A stretch of 18,139 bases of DNA from JBOFCO01 sp051646105 (GTDB lineage: Bacteria > Pseudomonadota > Alphaproteobacteria > Rhodobacterales > Rhodobacteraceae), in the NCBI GenBank assembly GCA_051646105.1, contig JBOFCO010000154.1:1-18139 (forward strand), written 5' to 3'. Of this stretch, positions 1 to 7,332 are shown piece by piece. The position numbers and the translations under genes were made by a program. Under the pieces are notes generated by a model. That model saw nothing but the letters and a program-made list of their open reading frames with translations, did not search any database and was not told the origin of the DNA. Positions within the stretch are counted from its first letter, which is position 1. The number at the start of each line of letters is the position of its first letter.

Positions 1-2
1 AT

Positions 3-1268
3 GCCGTCACGCGGGAATATTACATCAACGACGGCGGCGCGCAGGTCGATGTGCTGGCACGGTCGGCCTATGAACGCTACCGCGAGGCCAATGGCCTCTC
101 GCCAGAGATCGCCGAAGGGCTTTATCCGGGTGATTACCTGATCCCGGTGGGCGACGCGCTGAAAGCGAAATACGGCGACAGCCTGCTGGACAAGGGCGAA
201 CAATACTGGCTGGCCGAGGTGCGCGATTTCGCGACCGAGGCGATGATGGCGATGATCCGCGAGGATCTGGCAGCACTTGGCGTGACGATGGATGTCTATT
301 CGTCGGAAAAGGCGCTGTATGGCACCGGCCAGATCGAGGCGGCGATTGAAACCCTGCGCGGCATGGGCCTGATCTATGACGGCACGCTGGAACCGCCAAA
401 GGGCAAGCTGCCCGAGGACTGGGAACCGCGCGAACAGACCCTGTTCCGCTCGACCGCGCATGGCGACGATGTGGACCGGCCCGTGAAGAAGTCAGACGGG
501 TCGTGGACTTATTTCGCGCCCGATATTGCCTATCATTACAACAAGGTAACCCGGGGCTTTGATCAGTTGATCGACATTTTCGGTGCCGATCACGGCGGCT
601 ATGTCAAACGGATGAAAGCGGCGGTCTCGGCGCTGTCGCAGGGCCGCGTGCCGCTGGACATCAAGCTGATCCAGCTTGTGAAGCTGTGGAAGGGTGGCGA
701 GCCCTTCAAGATGTCGAAACGCGCGGGCACCTTTGTCACGCTGCGCGACGTGGTCGAAATGGTCGGCCCGGACGTGACCCGCTTCGTCATGCTGACCCGC
801 AAGAACGATGCGGCGCTGGATTTCGATTTCGACAAGGTGCTGGAACAGTCGAAGGACAACCCGGTTTTTTACGTGCAATACGCCAATGCACGGGTGAATT
901 CGGTTCTGCGCAAGGCCCGCGATGCCGGGATCGCCTGCGACGATGCCACATTGGCCGCCGCCGATCTGGCGAAACTGTCGCATCCAGCGGAACTGTCGCT
1001 GGCAGGCAAGATCGCCGAATGGCCGCGCCTGGTTGAAATTGCCGCGCGCGGGCATGAGCCGCACCGGGTGGCGTTCTACCTGTACGAACTGGCGTCGGAT
1101 TTCCACGGATTGTGGAACCGCGGCAATGACGATACCACCCTTCGCTTCGTGCAAGAGGGCGACGCGGCCACATCGCAGGCGAAAATCGCCCTTGCCAGGG
1201 CCGTGGGCGTTGTCATTTCCGCCGGTCTTGGTATCCTTGGTGTGACTCCGGTAGAAGAAATGCGCTGA
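3..1268 (+). CDS. argS: Arginine--tRNA ligase, 5'-truncated by window edge
   Basis: Class I aminoacyl-tRNA synthetase that charges tRNA-Arg in the cytoplasm. The frame is open from base 3 and already reads REYYINDGGAQVDVLARS, a stretch typical of the ArgRS catalytic domain, so the true start and the HIGH motif lie before the window; the GTG at 51 is internal. About 421 residues are present, against roughly 575 for full-length family members. The KMSKS-type signature appears as KMSKR-AGTFVTL near 708-740, followed by the ArgRS-typical segment with FVMLTRKNDAALDFD. The C-terminal helical anticodon-binding (DALR) domain follows and ends at the TGA at 1266-1268. It is the first visible gene of a plus-strand cluster continuing with the SPOR protein 65 bases downstream of its stop. 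No frameshift is seen. Confidence 0.97.
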   Translation, partial: AVTREYYINDGGAQVDVLARSAYERYREANGLSPEIAEGLYPGDYLIPVGDALKAKYGDSLLDKGEQYWLAEVRDFATEAMMAMIREDLAALGVTMDVYSSEKALYGTGQIEAAIETLRGMGLIYDGTLEPPKGKLPEDWEPREQTLFRSTAHGDDVDRPVKKSDGSWTYFAPDIAYHYNKVTRGFDQLIDIFGADHGGYVKRMKAAVSALSQGRVPLDIKLIQLVKLWKGGEPFKMSKRAGTFVTLRDVVEMVGPDVTRFVMLTRKNDAALDFDFDKVLEQSKDNPVFYVQYANARVNSVLRKARDAGIACDDATLAAADLAKLSHPAELSLAGKIAEWPRLVEIAARGHEPHRVAFYLYELASDFHGLWNRGNDDTTLRFVQEGDAATSQAKIALARAVGVVISAGLGILGVTPVEEMR

Positions 1269-1333
1269 CACAAGGCGCAGGACCGGGGCAACTGAGGTTG
1301 ACCGGGGGCACCCGGCAGAGCGGGGCACCGGGA

Positions 1334-2293
1334 ATGGCGGATGTGGATTACGACGACTGGGCCGAGACGGCAGTACCGTCCCGTGCCGGAAGGCTGGGCA
1401 ATCTGGTCAATCTGGCGGGGGCGGCGGTGTCGGTCTTGCTGGTCGCCGGGCTGGCCCTGTGGGGCTACAAGCTGGCAATGCGCGACGTGAACGGCATTCC
1501 CGTCGTGCGCGCGCTGGCCGGTCCGGCCCGCGTTGCGCCGCAGGAACCGGGCGGCACGCTGGCCGACCATCAGGGGCTTTCCGTGAACGGCGTCACCGCA
1601 GAGGGCGAGGCCGCGCCGGCCTCTGGCCGTGTCGTTCTGGCCCCGCAGCCCGTCGGCCTGACCGATGCGGATATGCCTGTGGCGCGGTCGGTCAGTCCGG
1701 ATGCGGCCGGAACATCCGGCCTGATGCCTGAAGATGCGAACCTTTCGCAGGATTTGCCCGCAGGTGCCATTGATGAGGCGGCCGAACGCGCCATGGCGGA
1801 TGCCGTTGCCGAGCAGCTTGCCGCCGAAGCGGCGGCTGGGGCTGTGCCGCGCCCGATGCCGCGCCCGGCGCGGGTCACGCCTGCCGCATTTTCCGTCAAT
1901 GCCGCGGGTGATGCGATCACCGCAGCGGCCGCGGAAACAAGCGGGGATGCCGAGGTCGATGCTGCGATTGCCGCCGCCATGGCATCGCTCGCGCCAGAGG
2001 AAGCGGCGGCGGAGGTGGACGCCGCAGCCATTCCCGCAGGCACAAGGCTGGTGCAACTGGGTGCCTTTGACAGCATCGAAGAAGCCCGGGCAGAATGGGT
2101 GCGCCTTGCCGGGATCGAGATTCTTGCCCCGCTTATGTCGGGCAAATCCCGTGTGATTCAGGAAGCGGAAAGTGGCGGGCGCGGATTCTTCCGCCTGCGG
2201 GCCATGGGATTTGACGATGTCGATCAGGCCCGCGCCTTCTGCGCGGCCTTTGTCGCCGAAAACGTCAGCTGCATTCCTGTGCAACTGCGCTGA
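1334..2293 (+). CDS. SPOR-domain membrane protein
   Basis: Inner-membrane protein with a periplasmic SPOR domain, a fold that binds denuded peptidoglycan glycan strands and usually localises proteins to the division septum. From the ATG at 1334 it has 319 residues: a short acidic cytoplasmic N-terminus (MADVDYDDW), one membrane helix at about 24-46, a long Ala/Pro/Glu-rich linker, and a SPOR repeat at about 236-319 starting GTRLVQLGAF and ending in a VSCIPVQLR strand. An in-frame TTG at 1298 would add 12 residues; I prefer the ATG because MAD plus an acidic stretch is a natural N-terminus, although neither start has a strong ribosome binding site. The stop shares one base with the nagZ start (TGATG), implying translational coupling. 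Confidence 0.85.
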   Translation: MADVDYDDWAETAVPSRAGRLGNLVNLAGAAVSVLLVAGLALWGYKLAMRDVNGIPVVRALAGPARVAPQEPGGTLADHQGLSVNGVTAEGEAAPASGRVVLAPQPVGLTDADMPVARSVSPDAAGTSGLMPEDANLSQDLPAGAIDEAAERAMADAVAEQLAAEAAAGAVPRPMPRPARVTPAAFSVNAAGDAITAAAAETSGDAEVDAAIAAAMASLAPEEAAAEVDAAAIPAGTRLVQLGAFDSIEEARAEWVRLAGIEILAPLMSGKSRVIQEAESGGRGFFRLRAMGFDDVDQARAFCAAFVAENVSCIPVQLR

Positions 2294-3297
2294 TGGCCAC
2301 CCGCGCCGCGATATTCGGCTGCGCGGGAACTGCCCTGACAGCAGACGAGGCGCGGTTTTTCGGCGACGCGCAGCCTTGGGGCTTTATCCTTTTTGCGCGC
2401 AATGTCCAAAACCCGGCACAGGTGGCGCGGCTGGTGACCGATCTGCGCGCGGCTGTTGGCTGGCAGGCCCCGGTGCTGATCGATCAGGAAGGCGGGCGTG
2501 TGCAGCGCTTGCGTGCCCCGCACTGGCGGGAATGGGCGCCGCCGCTGGACCTGCTGGCGGGGCTGGACGATGCCGCAGGCGCGCGGGCGATGTTCCTGCG
2601 TGGACGACTGATCGGTGCAGAACTGTCGGCGCTTGGCATCGATGTGAACTGCGCGCCGATGGCCGATATTGCCCGCCGCGACACACACCCGGTCTTGCGC
2701 AACCGCTGTTTGGGCCAGACAGCCGGGCGTGTCGCCGCGATGGCCCGCGCCATGGCCGACGGTCTGTTGGCGGGGGGGATATTGCCTGTCATCAAGCACA
2801 TGCCCGGCCATGGCGCGGCAGGGGTCGACAGCCACCTTGACCTGCCCCGGATCGATGATGGCCTTGACCACCTGCGTTTGAATGATTTCGCCCCGTTCCG
2901 GTCGCTGGCCGATCTGCCGCTGGGCATGAGTGCGCATATTGTCGTATCCGCCATCGATCCGCACCGGCCTGCAACGCAATCCCCCGCCGTTCTGCGCATG
3001 ATCCGCGATGACATCGGCTTTGGCGGCCTGCTGATGAGCGATGACATCGCCATGCAGGCGCTGTCGGGCAGCATCGGGCAGCGCAGCCGTCTGGCGCTGG
3101 CGGCAGGGATCGACATGATCCTGCACTGCAACGGCAAGCGGGACGAGATGGAAGAGGTTCTGTCAGAAGCGCCGCTGCTGTCCGGCGCCGCGCTGGATCG
3201 TGCGAACCGCGCGCTTGCGCTGCGCCAGACCTCTCAGGATATTGACGTGGAACAGGCCATGGCGGAACTGGCTGCGATGGGGGACGCGCATGTCTGA
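2293..3297 (+). CDS. nagZ: Beta-N-acetylhexosaminidase (glycoside hydrolase family 3)
   Basis: Cytoplasmic enzyme that removes GlcNAc from GlcNAc-anhydroMurNAc peptides during peptidoglycan recycling. The 334-residue length is normal for NagZ and there is no signal peptide. Family landmarks are visible: VLIDQEGGRVQRL (about 61-73), the KHMPGHG motif (168-174), the general acid/base dyad in VDSH (D179, H181) and the presumed nucleophile D250 in LLMSDDIAMQAL. The ATG overlaps the preceding TGA by one base, and the gene's end overlaps the scpA start by eight bases, so it sits inside a coupled operon. In other bacteria NagZ products induce AmpC beta-lactamase; no ampR/ampC is visible here. Confidence 0.95.
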   Translation: MATRAAIFGCAGTALTADEARFFGDAQPWGFILFARNVQNPAQVARLVTDLRAAVGWQAPVLIDQEGGRVQRLRAPHWREWAPPLDLLAGLDDAAGARAMFLRGRLIGAELSALGIDVNCAPMADIARRDTHPVLRNRCLGQTAGRVAAMARAMADGLLAGGILPVIKHMPGHGAAGVDSHLDLPRIDDGLDHLRLNDFAPFRSLADLPLGMSAHIVVSAIDPHRPATQSPAVLRMIRDDIGFGGLLMSDDIAMQALSGSIGQRSRLALAAGIDMILHCNGKRDEMEEVLSEAPLLSGAALDRANRALALRQTSQDIDVEQAMAELAAMGDAHV

Positions 3298-4102
3298 CAC
3301 GCCGCTGTTTCCCGATGGCTATCCCGAAGGCCCGGTGCAAAGTGTCGCGGAACGGATCGCTGCCGAGGCCCTGATCGTTGACGTAGAGGGTTTCGAGGGG
3401 CCGCTTGACCTGCTTCTGACGCTGTCGCGCAGTCAGAAGGTTGACCTCCGCCGCATTTCGGTTCTGGAACTGGCCGAGCAGTATCTGGTCTTTGTGGAAA
3501 AAGCCAAGGTGCTGCGGATCGAACTGGCTGCCGATTATCTGGTGATGGCGGCGTGGCTGGCCTTTCTGAAAAGCCGTTTGCTGCTGCCCCCCGATCCGCA
3601 GGCCGAAGGGCCGTCGGCGGATGATCTGGCGGCACATCTGGCGTTCCAGCTTGAACGGCTGCAGGCGATGCGCGATGCGGCGGCGCGGCTGATGGCGCGC
3701 GACCAGCTTGGCCGCGATTTCTTTGTGCGCGGCCTGCCCGAGGATGTGCAGCGACGTCGTACGGTGCGTTACTCTGCGACGTTGCTGGACCTGATGCAGG
3801 CCTATGCGCGCATCCGCACCCGCGACGAGTTTCGTCCCTATGCCTTTGACCGGGTGAATGTGTTCACCATGGAACAGGCGCTGGAAAGGATGCGCGCCCT
3901 GATCGGCTTTGCGGGCGACTGGACCGACCTTGTCAGTTATCTGCCCGATGGCTGGGGCGGCGATCCGCAACGCCGCCGGTCGGCCACCGCCGCAACATTT
4001 GCCGCTACGCTGGAACTTGCCAAGGCGGGCCAGATCGAATTACGCCAGCGGGAAACCTTCGCGCCGATCCAGTTGCGCCGCAAGGGAGACGGCCCGACAT
4101 GA
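3290..4102 (+). CDS. scpA: Segregation and condensation protein A
   Basis: Kleisin subunit that bridges the SMC heads and ScpB in the bacterial condensin complex, acting in chromosome condensation and segregation. The protein has 270 residues from the ATG at 3290. The hallmark FEGPLDLLLTLSRSQKVDLRRI starts at about residue 35, and the long helical segment with ADYLVMAAWLAFLKSRLLLPP follows, as in ScpA. The frame is open further upstream, but that part lies inside nagZ and the family N-terminus fits the chosen start. It overlaps nagZ by eight bases and scpB by four (ATGA), the usual arrangement for stoichiometric co-translation of ScpA and ScpB. Confidence 0.96.
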   Translation: MSDTPLFPDGYPEGPVQSVAERIAAEALIVDVEGFEGPLDLLLTLSRSQKVDLRRISVLELAEQYLVFVEKAKVLRIELAADYLVMAAWLAFLKSRLLLPPDPQAEGPSADDLAAHLAFQLERLQAMRDAAARLMARDQLGRDFFVRGLPEDVQRRRTVRYSATLLDLMQAYARIRTRDEFRPYAFDRVNVFTMEQALERMRALIGFAGDWTDLVSYLPDGWGGDPQRRRSATAATFAATLELAKAGQIELRQRETFAPIQLRRKGDGPT

Positions 4103-4737
4103 CAGAGATCACGGAAAAGACCCTGTTCGAAGCCCCGCCGGTGGCCGAACAGGAACGCATGGTCGAGGCGATCCTGTTTGCCTCGACAACGCCGGTGACG
4201 GTGGCGGACCTGGAAGCGCGGATGCCGCATGGCTGCGATCCTGCCGAGGCGCTGGTTCATTTGCGTCGCCGGTACGAGGGGCGAGGGGTGCAGCTGGTGA
4301 AGGTGGGCGATGGCTATGCCATGCGCACGGCGCCCGATCTTGGCTTTCTGATGCAGAAAGAAACCGTGGAACAGCGCAAGCTGTCACGCGCGGCAATCGA
4401 AACACTGGCTATCGTTGCCTATCACCAGCCGGTGACACGGGCCGAGATCGAGGAAATCCGCGGTGTCGCGGTCAGCCGGGGTACGGTCGACCAGTTGCTT
4501 GAACTGGAATGGATCCGCTTCGGGCGGCGGCGGATGACGCCGGGCAGGCCGGTGACCTTTGTTGTCACCGAGGGCTTCCTTGACCATTTCGGGCTGGAAT
4601 CGGCCCGTGACCTGCCTGGGCTTAAGGAACTGCGCGCGGCGGGGTTGCTGGACAACCGCCCTCTGCCGGGCATGGCCGCCCCGCAGGACGACGAGGGCGA
4701 GGATATCGCCGGTCAGACAGAGATGTTCGAGGATTGA
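4099..4737 (+). CDS. scpB: Segregation and condensation protein B
   Basis: Tandem winged-helix protein that dimerises and binds ScpA in the SMC-ScpAB condensin. The 212-residue protein contains the typical LSRAAIETLAIVAYHQPVTR segment (about 95-114) followed by EIEEIRGV, and a second winged helix around VDQLLELEWIRFGRRRMTPGRP. The start ATG overlaps the scpA stop (ATGA). The C-terminal 20-odd residues are acidic and low-complexity (DDEGEDIAGQTEMFED), a common tail in alphaproteobacterial ScpB. The next small gene begins four bases after the stop. Confidence 0.96.
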   Translation: MTEITEKTLFEAPPVAEQERMVEAILFASTTPVTVADLEARMPHGCDPAEALVHLRRRYEGRGVQLVKVGDGYAMRTAPDLGFLMQKETVEQRKLSRAAIETLAIVAYHQPVTRAEIEEIRGVAVSRGTVDQLLELEWIRFGRRRMTPGRPVTFVVTEGFLDHFGLESARDLPGLKELRAAGLLDNRPLPGMAAPQDDEGEDIAGQTEMFED

Positions 4738-4741
4738 CGCC

Positions 4742-4954
4742 ATGGATTGGGCCGGGCTGGCAAGATCGATCCTGCAACAGACGGTCTACAGGCTGGTGCG
4801 CCGGGGTGTAGACCATGGTGTTGATGTCGCTTTTGGCGGCCCGGAAGAGCGTGCAAAGATGACACCCGAGGAACGCGCGCAGGCCAAGGCCGGACGGCAG
4901 GCGGTCAAGCGGATGCGGCAGACCAGACGCATCCTGCGCATGTTCCGCAAATAG
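4742..4954 (+). CDS. Small basic hypothetical protein
   Basis: A 70-residue protein of unknown function with predicted helical, amphipathic character: MDWAGLARSILQQTVYRLVRRGVDHG, then an acidic/Lys spacer (EERAKMTPEERAQAKAGRQ), then a strongly basic tail (KRMRQTRRILRMFRK). There is no signal peptide or clear membrane helix. It starts four bases after the scpB stop, and GAGGA within the end of scpB, about ten bases upstream of the ATG, can serve as its ribosome binding site. It is therefore probably the last gene of the scpAB operon. The basic tail could suggest nucleic-acid or membrane-surface binding, but that is only inference. I recall similar short proteins in Rhodobacteraceae without a function. 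Confidence 0.7.
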   Translation: MDWAGLARSILQQTVYRLVRRGVDHGVDVAFGGPEERAKMTPEERAQAKAGRQAVKRMRQTRRILRMFRK

Positions 4955-5101
4955 GCCGACGCACCGCAAAATTCGCGTCGAAACTTCGTCAAAGCGATTC
5001 CGCGCGTCACGTTCGCATTTCCGGGTGCGGGTTTCACCGCTAGCGTTGTCACATTGGCGGTGTTCGGACCGCAGCAGATTTTATATGACGAGATGATTGC
5101 C

Positions 5102-5578
5102 ATGGCCCTGCGGTCAGTACGCGAACGGCTTTTGCAGACCGTTCTTTATGAAGTCATCGGAATTGCGCTTTTCACACCGGTTTGCATGGTGATTTCGGGC
5201 GTGACCGCAGAGGGTGGCGGGGCGCTTCTTGTGGTTCTTGCCAGCTTGGTCATGGTATGGGCCGCCGTCTATAACACGGTGTTCGACTGGGCGGAGTTCC
5301 GGCTGACGGGGCGTGTCGCAAGTGACCGCCGCCCGCTTTGGCGCGGGGTTCATGCCATCTTGCTGGAGGTGACGGCCTGTGGGGTGACGCTTCCCGCGAC
5401 CATGGTGATGACCGGGCTGCCGATGTGGGAGGCGCTGTGGCTGGAGATGTGGCTGACCGTGCTTTACGCCTGTTATGCGCTGGTCTTCCACTGGTGCTAT
5501 GACCGGCTGCGGCCCGTTACCGTGACTGCCCCTGCGCCACCCCGGCGCACAGTCCCCCGGGAAGCAGTCCTGCAATAA
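5102..5578 (+). CDS. PACE-family multidrug efflux protein (paired BTP domains)
   Basis: Inner-membrane proton-coupled exporter of the proteobacterial antimicrobial compound efflux family, whose founding member AceI pumps chlorhexidine. The 158-residue protein has four helices (about 12-32, 40-60, 83-103, 111-131) arranged as two repeats of the bacterial transmembrane pair domain. Family motifs are present: RSVRERLLQTVLYE with E17 equivalent to the essential helix-1 glutamate of AceI, WAAVYNTVFDWAE closing repeat 1, RGVHAILLE with E89 opening repeat 2, and LYACYALVFHWCYDRLRP at the end. Start ATG 5102 is chosen by family N-terminus; an ATG at 5093 in the same frame is possible. The last 20 codons form a Pro/Arg tail after helix 4 that lies antisense to the end of the convergent gene (5517-5578). 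The substrate cannot be told from sequence. Confidence 0.85.
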   Translation: MALRSVRERLLQTVLYEVIGIALFTPVCMVISGVTAEGGGALLVVLASLVMVWAAVYNTVFDWAEFRLTGRVASDRRPLWRGVHAILLEVTACGVTLPATMVMTGLPMWEALWLEMWLTVLYACYALVFHWCYDRLRPVTVTAPAPPRRTVPREAVLQ

Positions 5579-6002
5579 CCGCGGCCAGTTCGGCGGGCAG
5601 GTTCAGCCCCGGTTGCATGTACAGCCCGGAAATCAGTCCCGTATCCGAGCGGGCCATCCAGGTTGCGCTGGCATAGGGCGGGGCGGGAAAGCGCGATCCG
5701 GTCGGATCGATGCTTTGCAGGGTGCCATTCGACAGGGCTTGCAGGGCTGCCATCAGCGTTTCCGTCTCAGCCCGCGATGCAAACCACTCCATTGCCTTGC
5801 GATCCGTTATGCCAAGACCGCGCAACTCGCTGGCACGCAGGCGGCCTTCGGCCAGTCGGACCGCACAGAAAACCGCATGGTCAGGGTCGGCATCTGGCCA
5901 GAAGGTGAAGGTGATCGAATTGGCAGCGGCGGGGGCTTTGCAAAGGCACAGCGCCATCAGCAAGGCAAAGGCATGTTGTGCTGCCTTTGCCGCGCGGTCC
6001 AT
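5517..6002 (-). CDS. Exported hypothetical protein
   Basis: A 161-residue protein of unknown function. The N-terminus looks like a Sec signal peptide: MDRAAKAAQH, a hydrophobic core FALLMALCLC, then APAAA-NS with likely cleavage after about residue 27, giving a periplasmic protein of roughly 134 residues. The mature part includes an F-W pair near its start, a cysteine in HAVFCAVRL and a second near the C-terminus (GGLCAGV), which could form a disulphide. The start lies only four bases after the dcd stop on the same strand, so it is very likely co-transcribed with dcd. The 3' end overlaps the convergent PACE gene by 62 bases. I recognise no domain. Confidence 0.72.
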   Translation of the reverse strand: MDRAAKAAQHAFALLMALCLCKAPAAANSITFTFWPDADPDHAVFCAVRLAEGRLRASELRGLGITDRKAMEWFASRAETETLMAALQALSNGTLQSIDPTGSRFPAPPYASATWMARSDTGLISGLYMQPGLNLPAELAAVIAGLLPGGLCAGVAQGQSR

Positions 6003-6006
6003 TGGG

Positions 6007-7107
6007 TTATGTCGTCCTGAACTGCTTGGCGAGTTTCAAACCCTGGCCCTGATAGTTCGACGCAATGCCGGAACCATACAGCATTTCGGGTCGGGCGGCC
6101 ATGCGTTCATAGACCAGACGCCCGACGACCTGCCCGTGTTCGAGGGCAAAGGGGGCTTCGTGGCAGCGCACTTCCAGCACGCCGCGACTGCCCATGCCGC
6201 CTGCCGCGGCATGGCCAAAACCGGGATCGAAGAAACCGGCGTAATGTACCCGGAATTCGCCCACCATCGCCAGATAGGGGGCCATCTCGGCGGCGTAGTC
6301 GGGGGGGATTGTCACCGCCTCGCGGCTTACCAGAATATAGAAGGCGCCGGGATCAAGGATGATACGGCCATTGGTGGTGCGGATTTCTTCCCAGAACTCC
6401 GCCGCCGGATAGTGGCCGATGCGGTCAAGATCGATCAGCCCGGCATGGGGTTTTGCCCGGTACCCGACCAGATCGCCGGATGCAGGGCGCAGGTCGACCG
6501 AAAAGCCCAGACCTTCGGAAATCAGGGCATCGCCACTGACCAGCGGTTCCGCCGCATGCAGCGCAGCAAGCGCGGCATCGTCCAGCACCGCCTGCCCGCA
6601 CCGGAAGCGGATCTGGTTCAGCCGCATTCCGGGGCGGACAAGAACCGAAAACGACTTCGGGCAAATCTCGGCATAAAGCGGGCCGGTATAGCCGGCTGGA
6701 ATGCGGTCGAATTCCACCCCGCCATCAGTGATCGCGCGGGTCAGCAGATCAAGCCTGCCGGTTGAGCTTTTGGCATTGGCCACCGCCGTGATATCGGCGG
6801 GCAGGGCCAGCCCTTCCATCAGCGGCACGACATAGACTGCGCCCTTTTCCAGCACTGCCCCGCCGTCCAGCGAGATGCGGTGCATCTCGAATTCTTTCAG
6901 CCGGTCGGCCACGCTGCGCCCCTGTCCTGTCAGGAAACTGGCGCGGATGCGATAGGCCACATGACCAAGACGAAGATCAAGGCTGGCGGGCTGGATTTGA
7001 CCGGGCAGGGGGGCCGTATCACAGCGGATCATGCCCTTGTCGAGCATGGTCTGGATCACGCTGTCGGGAAGCACCCCGGCGGAGCCGCCGATCCAGTCTG
7101 CATTCAT
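6007..7107 (-). CDS. dcd: 2'-deoxycytidine 5'-triphosphate deaminase, long two-domain form
   Basis: Deaminates dCTP to dUTP, feeding dTMP synthesis. At 366 residues it is about twice the length of the E. coli type enzyme and matches the alphaproteobacterial long form, a tandem of dUTPase-like jelly-roll domains. The first half carries AKSSTGRLDLLTR (112-124) and YAEICPKSFSVLVRPGMRLNQIRF (about 145-168); the second half has a related GSRGVLEVRCHEAPFALEHGQVVGRLVYERM segment. The start is the only ATG before the conserved region (MNADWIGGSAG), with GGGGGAT just upstream as ribosome binding site. The frame stays open upstream through the tRNA gene, but that extension is not coding. It lies 61 bases downstream of tRNA-Pro on the same strand, with no promoter obvious between them. 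Confidence 0.93.
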   Translation of the reverse strand: MNADWIGGSAGVLPDSVIQTMLDKGMIRCDTAPLPGQIQPASLDLRLGHVAYRIRASFLTGQGRSVADRLKEFEMHRISLDGGAVLEKGAVYVVPLMEGLALPADITAVANAKSSTGRLDLLTRAITDGGVEFDRIPAGYTGPLYAEICPKSFSVLVRPGMRLNQIRFRCGQAVLDDAALAALHAAEPLVSGDALISEGLGFSVDLRPASGDLVGYRAKPHAGLIDLDRIGHYPAAEFWEEIRTTNGRIILDPGAFYILVSREAVTIPPDYAAEMAPYLAMVGEFRVHYAGFFDPGFGHAAAGGMGSRGVLEVRCHEAPFALEHGQVVGRLVYERMAARPEMLYGSGIASNYQGQGLKLAKQFRTT

Positions 7108-7132
7108 CGCCGCGATCCCCCGGATACGGGAA

Positions 7133-7159
7133 CGCCCGCCCCCTTGCCGGGGACGGGCG
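7133..7159 (-). promoter_or_regulatory. Stem-loop between tRNA-Pro and dcd
   Basis: Read on the minus strand this is CGCCCG-T-CCCC, loop GGCAA, GGGG-G-CGGGCG: an 11-bp stem with one central G.U wobble. On the plus strand the same position would be a C.A mismatch, so the structure suits the minus-strand transcript. It lies 9 bases after the tRNA CCA end and 25 bases before the dcd start. No run of T follows, so it is not a canonical terminator. A processing or stabilising hairpin, or an attenuator, are the candidates. Confidence 0.5.
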
Positions 7160-7168
7160 GTTCCAAAA

Positions 7169-7246
7169 TGGTCGGGCCGGTGAGATTCGAACTCACGACC
7201 TTCCGCCCCCCAGACGGACGCGCTAACCAGACTGCGCCACGGCCCG
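7169..7246 (-). tRNA. tRNA-Pro (anticodon GGG)
   Basis: A complete 78-base cloverleaf on the minus strand with encoded CCA (plus-strand 7169-7171). Acceptor stem CGGGCCG/CGGCCCG has the C1-G72 pair and discriminator A73 typical of tRNA-Pro. The D arm is GCGC-AGTCTGGTTA-GCGC, the anticodon stem TCCGT/GCGGA with loop CTGGGGG (anticodon GGG), and the T arm GTGAG-TTCGAAT-CTCAC. It reads CCC and CCU proline codons. It is preceded by a good promoter and followed by dcd in the same orientation. Confidence 0.97.
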
Positions 7247-7255
7247 ACGCGGGCC

Positions 7256-7284
7256 ATATAGTCGGGATTTGCGGGCGGGGGCAA
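7256..7284 (-). promoter_or_regulatory. Promoter of tRNA-Pro (and probably dcd)
   Basis: On the minus strand: -35 TTGCCC (7284-7279), 17-base spacer, -10 CTATAT (7261-7256), ending ten bases before the tRNA 5' end. The spacing and short leader fit a housekeeping sigma-70 tRNA promoter. No other convincing promoter is seen between here and dcd, so dcd and the exported hypothetical may depend on it. Not experimentally known. Confidence 0.55.
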
Positions 7285-7332
7285 GCGTGAATGCGGGCCT
7301 TTGCAGGACGAAAACAGCCATGGACCAGGGTA

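Noticed and set aside
4957..4980. CGACGC / GCGTCG stem after the small gene as operon terminator
   Set aside because: Six base pairs with a 12-base loop and no T run; too weak to call. The rest of the 147-base gap to the PACE gene shows only an AT-rich TTTTATAT that might be a -10 without a convincing -35.
7108..7284. N-terminal extension of dcd to 425 codons
   Set aside because: The extension runs through the tRNA-Pro gene and its promoter. The ATG at 7107 has a ribosome binding site and gives the family length.
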